From contig CAMYOP010000029.1 of the NCBI GenBank assembly GCA_947260045.1, positions 1-28,173 of the forward strand: 28,173 nt of DNA. The letters are read 5' to 3'. The notes under the pieces were generated by a model. It was not told the DNA's origin and searched no databases. It saw only the letters and a list, made by a program, of their open reading frames with translations. The DNA comes from an uncultured Desulfobulbaceae bacterium. Its GTDB lineage: Bacteria > Desulfobacterota > Desulfobulbia > Desulfobulbales > Desulfobulbaceae. Made by a program: the position numbers and the translations under genes. Below, in pieces: positions 22,667 to 28,173 of the stretch; position 1 is the first letter of the stretch; each line of letters begins with the position of its first letter.

Positions 22667-24367
22667 CTACAAGACCTTGACTTTGGCAAATTCCTGGCCG
22701 TATGGATCTAACATATGTACAGCGCAGGCAATGCATGGGTCAAAGGAGTGTATGGTTCGCAGCACCTCTAGCGGCATGTCAGGCTGGGCCATAGGGTTGC
22801 CAATAAGAGAGGCCTCGTATGGACCTGCTTTTCCTTTGTCATCACGTGGGCCGGCATTCCAGGTGGAAGGCACAACGCACTGGTAGTTTTTGATAGTTCC
22901 ATCTTCGATAACAATCCAATGTGACAGAGCTCCACGTGGGGCTTCATGGAATCCAACTCCTTTCTGGATGCCTTTTGGAAATGTTGGTTTGTTGAAAATT
23001 TCCAAATCACCGGACCCAATGTTGTCGACGAGAAGATCCCAGTGCTTGAGAGCAAGGTCGCTGAGCATTGCCGCTCGAATTGCTCGTGCAGCGTGACGGC
23101 CAGGAGTAGAATGGAGTACCGCTGGTCCTACATTTACACCAGCAAGGCCACTGATTCTGGCAAGGACATCATTAGAATATTTTACCGTAAGCTCATGGCC
23201 TTGGGCATAGCCAACAAGTACCTGGGCAAGAGGGCCGACTTGCATGGGCTCGCCCTGGAAGCGTGGTGCTTTTAACCAGGTATATTTTCCATCATCTTGG
23301 AATTCAGTATATTTTGGAACAGTATCCTCTTCGTATGGATGTCTGGTCCAGTCACCATCATACCATGAATGAGAAATACACTCGGCTACGTTGTCGTGAA
23401 AATAAGGATCGTTAAAGCTTTTGATTGGTTTTACCGTGGTAAGATCGCCTCCCATTATGGTGCCGCCTGGAAGGTCGAAAGATTCACCTTTGGTGTCCAG
23501 CACCATATCAGGAACCGCCATGTAGTTGGTAACGCCTGCGCCGTATTGCAGCCAGTCTTTGTAAAGAGCAGCAACTGCTACAATATCAGGAATATAAACA
23601 TTATGAATAAAAGAACGAACCTCTTCAACCAGTTGTTTTACCCAGTAGAGCCTTTCCATGTTGAGGGTGGCTTCGTTGTCCAGGTTGATGGCTGCGGTTA
23701 CGCCGCCAACGGAAAGGTTTTGGATGTGAGGTGTTTTGCCGGAAATGATAGCCAGGGCTTCGTTTGCTTTGCGTTGGTAATCAAGTGCTTCCAGGTAATG
23801 AGACACTGCCATCAGGTTTGCCTCAGGTGGCAGGGCCATTGCAGGGTGTCCCCAGTATGCATTGGCAAAAGGCCCTAACTGACCACTGTCAACAATTGCC
23901 TGTACCTTTGCCTGTACGGCTTTAAATCTGTTTGTTGAATTTCCGGGCCAGTTGGAGATAGATTCAGCAAGCTGGGTGGTCTTTTTGGGGTCTGCTTTGA
24001 GGGCAGAAACAACGTCAACCCAGTCAAGTGCGGAGAGGACATAGAAATGAACTATGTGATCATGCAGGGCATGGATTGACTGGACAAGATTCCTAATATA
24101 CTGGGCATTGATTGGTATTTCCAGGCCAAGGGCGTTTTCGACGGTTCGGACTGAGGCTAGGGCATGAACGGTAGTGCAGACACCGCATATCCGTTGGGTA
24201 AACACCCATGCATCCCTTGGGTCACGGCCTTGAAGGATATTTTCAATTCCGCGCCACATTTGCCCGGATGACCAAGCCTTGGTGATAAATCCGTTGTCAA
24301 CTTCAGCGTCTATTCTTAGGTGGCCTTCGATCCTGGTGACCGGATCGACCACAATTCTTTGTGCCAT
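22667..24367 (-). CDS. [NiFe] hydrogenase large subunit (group 1)
   Basis: The catalytic subunit of a respiratory uptake hydrogenase, 566 residues. The four nickel-iron ligands are in RICGVC (Cys61, Cys64) and DPCIACAVH (Cys545, Cys548). His551 marks the cleavage site, with a 15-residue tail (MLDPYGQEFAKVKVL) to be removed by the maturation protease. The opening DPVTRIEGHLRID and HAPRGALSHW-like segment (HEAPRGALSHW) are typical. None of the ligands is selenocysteine, so this is a [NiFe], not [NiFeSe], enzyme. It follows the small subunit gene by 22 bp and is carried to the periplasm by that partner's Tat signal. Names in use include hynA, hyaB and hydB, so no symbol is chosen. Confidence 0.97.
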   Translation of the reverse strand: MAQRIVVDPVTRIEGHLRIDAEVDNGFITKAWSSGQMWRGIENILQGRDPRDAWVFTQRICGVCTTVHALASVRTVENALGLEIPINAQYIRNLVQSIHALHDHIVHFYVLSALDWVDVVSALKADPKKTTQLAESISNWPGNSTNRFKAVQAKVQAIVDSGQLGPFANAYWGHPAMALPPEANLMAVSHYLEALDYQRKANEALAIISGKTPHIQNLSVGGVTAAINLDNEATLNMERLYWVKQLVEEVRSFIHNVYIPDIVAVAALYKDWLQYGAGVTNYMAVPDMVLDTKGESFDLPGGTIMGGDLTTVKPIKSFNDPYFHDNVAECISHSWYDGDWTRHPYEEDTVPKYTEFQDDGKYTWLKAPRFQGEPMQVGPLAQVLVGYAQGHELTVKYSNDVLARISGLAGVNVGPAVLHSTPGRHAARAIRAAMLSDLALKHWDLLVDNIGSGDLEIFNKPTFPKGIQKGVGFHEAPRGALSHWIVIEDGTIKNYQCVVPSTWNAGPRDDKGKAGPYEASLIGNPMAQPDMPLEVLRTIHSFDPCIACAVHMLDPYGQEFAKVKVL

Positions 24368-24389
24368 CGTATTCTCCTACAGGTCTTCT

Positions 24390-25484
24390 TTATTCCTGGT
24401 CTTCTGATTTATTGCCTTTCAGCACTTTTTTGCCTATACCAACAGCGGCATGGATACCTACAGCAGCAGCGGTTACTCCGAGGATCTTCTTACCAGCAGA
24501 GCCAGCCCCGGTAACAATGCCTTCGCCACTTCCTGGAATGTTGACACCTGGAAGACGCTCGTAAAATGGAGTCATAGAGTCCCAGAAATTAGGTTCTGTG
24601 CAACCAACGCAACCATGGCCGACGCTGACGGGCCAAACCCCGACGTCGTTGAAACGGGCTGAAGGACAGTTGGCATATGTTTCTGGTCCTTTGCAGCCGA
24701 CTTTATAGAGACAATAACCTTGCTTGTGACCTTCATCGCCAAATACTTCGGCAAAACGACCTTCGTCAAAGTGAGCTCGGCGCTCGCAATGATCATGTAT
24801 TTTACGTCCATAGGCGAAACGTGGCCGCCCTAGTTTGTCAAGAGCTGGAAGGCGTTTAAATGTCAGGTAATGTAAGACAGTGCCAAGGAAGTTTACAGGG
24901 TTTGGTGGGCAACCGGAAATGTTAACAATGGGAGTTCCCTGGACCAGATCTTTTACACCAACAGCACCTGTTGGATTGGGTTGGGCTGCCTGGATGCCGC
25001 CAAAGGTGGCACAGGTGCCAATTGCTATGATGGCTGCTGCTTTCGGGGCAACTTCAGCCAGTATCGCCATAGCAGTTTTGCCGGCTATCTGACAGTAGAT
25101 GCCGCCATCTTTTGTAGGGATTCCTCCCTCGACAACCAGAAGAAACTTTCCTTCATATTTTTCTATGGTGTCGTGGAGTGATTTTTCTGCTTGATGGCCA
25201 GCTGCAGCCATCACTGTTTCGTGATAATCAAGGGAAATGGTGTCAAGAATAAGGCTGCCTACATCCGGATGAGAAGCTCGAAGCAGGGTTTCCGTGCATC
25301 CGGTGCATTCCTGAAAATGCAACCAGACGACAGGTGGCCGTGTTGGTGAAGTCGCTGCTTCAACAAGTTTCGGAACCATGCTTTCGCTCAGTCCCATTGC
25401 GGCAGCAGCTATAGTGCAGCCTTTGATAAATCCTCGTCGGCTGACGTCTGTTGCTGCTTCCTTGTTGTGAAATTGTCGTGACAT
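24390..25484 (-). CDS. [NiFe] hydrogenase small subunit with Tat signal
   Basis: The electron-transfer subunit, 364 residues. A Tat signal SRRGFIKG (residues 15-22) and a hydrophobic stretch precede the mature domain. The proximal cluster starts at ECTGCTET (Cys60, Cys63), followed by GTCATFGG and SGCPPNP. The distal cluster is in DHCERRAHF and CLYKVGC, and the medial [3Fe-4S] type in NCPSARFND...WPVSVGHGCVGC with Pro in place of a fourth Cys. ECTGC has the standard residues rather than the extra Cys of oxygen-tolerant enzymes. The C-terminal tail is mildly hydrophobic and may contact the membrane cytochrome. AAGGAGG at 25490-25496 sets the start. It is first in the operon small-large-cytb-protease-hypA-hypB. 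Confidence 0.97.
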   Translation of the reverse strand: MSRQFHNKEAATDVSRRGFIKGCTIAAAAMGLSESMVPKLVEAATSPTRPPVVWLHFQECTGCTETLLRASHPDVGSLILDTISLDYHETVMAAAGHQAEKSLHDTIEKYEGKFLLVVEGGIPTKDGGIYCQIAGKTAMAILAEVAPKAAAIIAIGTCATFGGIQAAQPNPTGAVGVKDLVQGTPIVNISGCPPNPVNFLGTVLHYLTFKRLPALDKLGRPRFAYGRKIHDHCERRAHFDEGRFAEVFGDEGHKQGYCLYKVGCKGPETYANCPSARFNDVGVWPVSVGHGCVGCTEPNFWDSMTPFYERLPGVNIPGSGEGIVTGAGSAGKKILGVTAAAVGIHAAVGIGKKVLKGNKSEDQE

Positions 25485-25674
25485 TTTTTCCTCCTTTCAG
25501 CCCTTTGGCTCACATTTAATGCGAGTGGTTAAGAAATGGGTTGAATTGCGCCGGATATCGGCAGTCTCTTGATTCACTTGCAAAGTCAGTATATTGGTAG
25601 GTTGGTGCTTTAGGTGTGGACGACTGTTTCCCCACTTTTGGATTGATTTTACAACAAAAAAACCCAGGGGATAA

Positions 25675-25703
25675 ATTATATTTTGAACGATTGTGGATTT
25701 CAC
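25675..25703 (-). promoter_or_regulatory. Candidate promoter of the [NiFe] hydrogenase operon
   Basis: Read on the - strand: GTGAAA (25698-25703), a 17-bp spacer, and a perfect TATAAT (25675-25680). It would leave a leader of about 185 bases. The -35 overlaps the palindrome at 25690-25706, as expected for a regulated promoter. Confidence 0.5.
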
Positions 25704-25706
25704 AAT
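25690..25706. promoter_or_regulatory. Palindrome over the hydrogenase promoter -35
   Basis: ATTGTG, five bases, CACAAT: a perfect 6-5-6 inverted repeat. The half-site resembles those of CRP/FNR-family and Rex regulators, but the centre is one base short of the usual spacing, so no regulator is assigned. Confidence 0.45.
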
Positions 25707-25764
25707 GAAATAAATGCATGTCTGATATCTCTATCGCAATGGTAAATATTTTTCCGTGCCTGCT

Positions 25765-25793
25765 TGTGCGAACTTTGTGCAAACTGTGCATTT
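25765..25793. repeat. TGTGCAAAC repeat cluster (operator candidate)
   Basis: TGTGCGAAC (25765-25773) and TGTGCAAAC (25776-25784) are spaced by 11 bp, one helical turn, and a third TGTGCA starts at 25785. The exact inverse, GTTTGCACA, occurs twice at 25903-25911 and 25921-25929 in the promoter of the divergent operon. Confidence 0.65.
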
Positions 25794-25893
25794 ATGAGCT
25801 GCGGTTCGTGATATAGTCGTTATTGTTGATACCTGTATATTATAAGAAATTTACAGAAAAACAAGGAAAAGATGGTTTTTCTTCTAAATAAAA

Positions 25894-25929
25894 TTGCAAT
25901 AAGTTTGCACACAAAGTATAGTTTGCACA
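25894..25929 (+). promoter_or_regulatory. Promoter of the + strand Hdr-type operon with GTTTGCACA operators
   Basis: -35 TTGCAA (25894-25899), a 17-bp spacer, -10 TATAGT (25917-25922). One GTTTGCACA copy (25903-25911) lies inside the spacer and the other (25921-25929) overlaps the -10 and start region, 18 bp apart. Binding there would block RNA polymerase, so a repressor is the simplest reading. Confidence 0.6.
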
Positions 25930-25947
25930 ACTAAGGAGTGAGGCTTG

Positions 25948-26433
25948 ATGGGGCAGAGAATTTTTGTGTGTGGCTGTGGAAATGTATTGCTTGGTGATGA
26001 TGGCTTTGGTCCCGCTGTTATGCAAGATCTGCAAAGTCGATATGTTATTCCCTCGCATGTGAGCTTGGTTGACGCTGGTACTGGTGTGCGTGAATTATTG
26101 CTGGATTTTTTACTGTCAGCTAAGAATAGGCCAGGGATGCTCGTTATTGTAGATTCTGTAAGGTTCACAGGTAAAAAGCCCGGCGAGGTCTTTGAGATTA
26201 TTCCCTCAACTATTCCCCATGATAAAATTCATGATTTTTCCCTTCATCAGTTTCCAACAGTAAATATGCTCAGTGAGTTGGAAGAGCATACGGACATGGA
26301 GGTCTTTATTGTTGCGGTACAGGTGGAAAAAGCAGAAACAGAAATATTGCCACAGCTTTCTCCTGTTGTACAGGATGCAGTCACCAGCGCAAGTCAAATG
26401 GTTTGGCAAATAATTGGTAATGAACAGGAGTAA
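25948..26433 (+). CDS. Hydrogenase maturation protease (FrhD/Mvh type)
   Basis: A 161-residue M52-family protease resembling FrhD/FrcD, which matures cytoplasmic group 3 (F420-reducing or Mvh-type) hydrogenases. It starts with FVCGCGNVLLGDDGFGPAV, where the metal-binding acid is Asp rather than Glu, then VDAGTG, Asp69 in IVDSVRF and His100 in SLHQFPTVNML. It differs clearly from the second protease at 21282-21785, so each probably serves its own hydrogenase. The start is ATG at 25948 with AAGGAG nine bases upstream; a TTG one codon earlier is less likely. It opens the + strand operon, and the next gene begins 13 bp after its stop. Its own large subunit is not in the window. Confidence 0.9.
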   Translation: MGQRIFVCGCGNVLLGDDGFGPAVMQDLQSRYVIPSHVSLVDAGTGVRELLLDFLLSAKNRPGMLVIVDSVRFTGKKPGEVFEIIPSTIPHDKIHDFSLHQFPTVNMLSELEEHTDMEVFIVAVQVEKAETEILPQLSPVVQDAVTSASQMVWQIIGNEQE

Positions 26434-26446
26434 TAGGTGAACCCTG

Positions 26447-27901
26447 ATGTTGTATGAATTCAAGGTCAGCGATTTAGCTGATGAGTTTGGTGTGCATCGC
26501 AATACTATACGGAACTGGATTTCTGCTGGCACACTTCCCGCTCAAAAGGCACCAGGGCGTAAGTATTCCATCAAGTGGAAAGAGTATAATGCTCTGTGTG
26601 AAAAATTTGGTAGGCAGCCAAAGGTTTGGCCTGAAACCGAAAACGATATTCCTCCTGTTGAAAAAGTAGAAAGTCATAGCCCAGATCTTGCTCCTGTGGC
26701 CCTTGGTTCTCTTTCTAGAGAGTTATATGATGATCCTTCCTATGCTGATACCTGCTTGGCTTGCGGCAGTTGTGCCAGTGCCTGCCCCATTACTGGTGTT
26801 GATGGTCTGGATCCCAGAAAGATCATCAGGATGGCATTTTTAGGCTTAGGGGAAGAATTATTAACAAGCGACTGGATGTGGAAATGCACTCTTTGTGCGA
26901 AATGCGAAGAAGCGTGTCCCATGGACATGAATATTGTTGGACTTATTTATGGATTACGCGCTCGATGCGATAGAGATAAAGTTCCAGATGGTTTGCAGCG
27001 AGGTGTTGTTACCTGCCTTGAGCGAGGTAATAATATGGGTATACCAAAGGAAGATTTTTTAGAGCTGCTTACAGAGATTGGCAATGAGCTCGCTGAAGAA
27101 TCCTGTCCAGGTTTTAAGGTGCCCATTGATATGAGGGGTGCCAGATTATTGATGACTGTTAACTCAAAGGACCCCTTTGCCGAACCTGATAACCTGAAAT
27201 TTTTGTGGAAAATACTTCATGCAGCTGGAGAAACTTGGACAATTCCAGCCGATAATTGGGAAGGTGTGAATTGGGGTTTTTTTTCAGGTGATGATAAGGC
27301 CATGAAAACCATTGTCAGTCGAATCGTTGACAATGCAAGGCGTCTTAATTGTCAGACTATTTTGTTGCCTGAATGCGGACATGCCTATTATGCAACCAGA
27401 ATGGGCCTTGAAAAATGGTACCCAGAAGTTCTGGAAGAATTCGAAATATTTTCTGTGCTTGATCTGTTGGTTGAATATATTGAAGCTGGCAAAATTAAAC
27501 TTGATGGCACCAGGCAAAAGAAAATTACCACCTATCAGGATCCTTGTAATTACGGCCGGAAGTCACTTGATGCTTTTGGTGTGGGATACTTTGAAGAAGG
27601 AAGATTGATTACCAAGACTTGTTGTCAGGATTTTGTAGAAATGACTCCCAACAGATATGGAAATTACTGTTGTGGAGCTGGTGGTGGGTTGTGGACAACA
27701 CAATACTCTGCTGAACGAGTTTTTTATGGCAGAGTCAAAGCCAGACAAATTAAGGAAACTGGCGCAAAGATAGTTATCACTCCATGTCATACCTGTCGAG
27801 ATCAGATAAACGAATCTCTTAATCATGAGTTTGATCTAGGTATAGAAGTGAAATACCTGTGGGAAATAGTTTCAGATGCTCTGGTTGCTCCTGGCAAATA
27901 G
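26447..27901 (+). CDS. HTH domain fused to HdrC/HdrB-like (HdrD-type) iron-sulfur protein
   Basis: A 484-residue fusion. Residues 5-55 form a helix-turn-helix of the excisionase/MerR type (VSDLADEFGVHRNTIRNWIS, then GRKYSIKWKEYNAL). After a linker, residues 98-160 form an HdrC-like ferredoxin with two full [4Fe-4S] motifs: Cys103/106/109/113 and Cys147/150/153/157. The rest is HdrB-like, with cysteine-rich (CCG-type) regions: PECGH (Cys310), DPCNYGRK (Cys367), TCCQDF (392/393), CCGAGGG (408/409) and CHTC (447/450). HdrD-like proteins reduce disulfides or pass electrons in complexes with HdrA, which is the next gene. The DNA-binding domain at the front is unusual. AGGTGA six bases upstream supports the ATG. 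It could be an enzyme subunit, a redox-sensing regulator, or both. Confidence 0.88.
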   Translation: MLYEFKVSDLADEFGVHRNTIRNWISAGTLPAQKAPGRKYSIKWKEYNALCEKFGRQPKVWPETENDIPPVEKVESHSPDLAPVALGSLSRELYDDPSYADTCLACGSCASACPITGVDGLDPRKIIRMAFLGLGEELLTSDWMWKCTLCAKCEEACPMDMNIVGLIYGLRARCDRDKVPDGLQRGVVTCLERGNNMGIPKEDFLELLTEIGNELAEESCPGFKVPIDMRGARLLMTVNSKDPFAEPDNLKFLWKILHAAGETWTIPADNWEGVNWGFFSGDDKAMKTIVSRIVDNARRLNCQTILLPECGHAYYATRMGLEKWYPEVLEEFEIFSVLDLLVEYIEAGKIKLDGTRQKKITTYQDPCNYGRKSLDAFGVGYFEEGRLITKTCCQDFVEMTPNRYGNYCCGAGGGLWTTQYSAERVFYGRVKARQIKETGAKIVITPCHTCRDQINESLNHEFDLGIEVKYLWEIVSDALVAPGK

Positions 27902-27982
27902 AACGTTTGGTTGTCCCAGATTGTAGTAAAAAGTTATATATTGGATTTGCTGAAAATAAATCCTTTAAACTGGAGGAGTTAC

Positions 27983-28173
27983 ATGCCAGAGGATAGAACA
28001 TTTGGATCCGTTATTGTTGTCGGCGGTGGAATATCAGGGATGCAGGCAGCTCTGGATCTTGCCGATTCAGGGTATTACGTCTATCTGGTTGAGCGAAAAG
28101 GTTCCATTGGCGGGAATACCGTCAGACTGTCGAAAACCTTTCCGACCAATGACTGTTCCATGTGAATAACAGC
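27983..28173 (+). CDS. hdrA: HdrA-like FAD protein, probable selenoprotein (5' part)
   Basis: The first 63 residues of a heterodisulfide reductase subunit A-type flavoprotein. The FAD motif is IVVGGGISGMQAALDLADSG, with acidic Glu38 in YLVERKG, followed by SIGGNTVRLSKTFPTNDCSM. HdrA proteins continue NDCSMCI-x-A-P; here the second Cys is TGA (28163-28165) and the following codons read Ile-Thr-Ala, so position 61 is most likely selenocysteine (Cys58-x2-Sec61). HdrA selenoproteins are known from methanogens and some deltaproteobacteria. The SECIS element that would decide it lies beyond the window end. The start is ATG at 27983 with GGAGGAG just upstream; longer in-frame starts lack this. The gene runs off the right edge. 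Confidence 0.85.

Larger units (their letters stand above)
25485..25947. other. Divergent regulatory region between two hydrogenase-related operons
   Basis: 463 bp without a gene. It contains a promoter for the - strand hydrogenase operon (25675-25703), a palindrome over its -35 (25690-25706), a TGTGC-type repeat cluster (25765-25793), and a promoter for the + strand operon (25894-25922) with two GTTTGCACA copies. The 25485-25670 part is the hydrogenase leader, with nothing recognised except a T run. Short open frames here have no ribosome sites. Confidence 0.75.

Noticed and set aside
22495..22689. Short open frame on the - strand between large subunit and cytochrome genes
   Set aside because: It overlaps the large subunit end and the 16-bp hairpin, has no family resemblance, and is best explained as chance.
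25497..25860. Small open frames in the divergent regulatory region
   Set aside because: No ribosome sites, unlike codon use, and overlap with promoters and repeats.
25671..25947. Sigma54 promoter for the hydrogenase operons
   Set aside because: No GG-N10-GC pair with the expected flanks was found on either strand; sigma70-like hexamers fit better.
28163..28165. TGA as the true end of a 60-residue HdrA-like protein
   Set aside because: The FAD domain would be cut off just after its first Cys, and the next codons still match the family, so a recoded Sec is more likely than a stop.

Overview
The window looks like chromosomal DNA of an anaerobic, sulfur-cycle member of the Desulfobacterota, most plausibly near Desulfobulbales. 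This is an inference from gene content: a fabF-rpiB-glyA-nrdR-ribD cluster, a PxxKW cysteine-rich protein, a periplasmic [NiFe] hydrogenase with a cytochrome b subunit, and an HdrA-type gene that appears to use selenocysteine. Base composition is even and moderately AT-rich. I see no insertion sequence, integrase, CRISPR array, rRNA or tRNA.

Region 1 (1-4168, + strand) is a housekeeping cluster: the 3' end of fabF, rpiB, a terminator, then glyA, nrdR and ribD from a new promoter. Region 2 (4171-8306, - strand) holds a ParB-like gene behind an HU/IHF gene, enolase, and a solitary pilC. Region 3 (8616-8864) is a PxxKW protein with its own strong promoter and terminator. Region 4 (8921-11782, - strand) is tatD-yggS-ugd. 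Region 5 (11931-14096, + strand) is a nitroreductase relic with an internal deletion, a lipoprotein and coaBC. Then come an iron-type alcohol dehydrogenase (-), darP and a PPC-domain gene (+), and a two-subunit biotin carboxylase/carboxyltransferase pair (-).

Region 6 (20204-25484, - strand) is a complete group 1 [NiFe] hydrogenase operon: small subunit with Tat signal, large subunit, cytochrome b, maturation protease, hypA, hypB. Strong hairpins separate its structural genes from the accessory genes. The 463-bp gap upstream carries divergent promoters and a repeated TGTGCAAAC/GTTTGCACA motif that looks like an operator.

Region 7 (25948-end, + strand) starts a second operon: an FrhD-type hydrogenase maturation protease, a helix-turn-helix domain fused to an HdrC/HdrB-like iron-sulfur protein, and an HdrA-like flavoprotein. 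The HdrA frame meets a TGA exactly where the family has the second Cys of its C-x2-C motif, and the bases after it still encode family-like residues, so I read it as selenocysteine. The protease suggests that a group 3 (Mvh-type) hydrogenase follows just outside the window. Regions 6 and 7 together look like a jointly controlled hydrogen-metabolism locus: periplasmic H2 oxidation into the membrane, and a cytoplasmic H2/heterodisulfide-type electron-bifurcating module.
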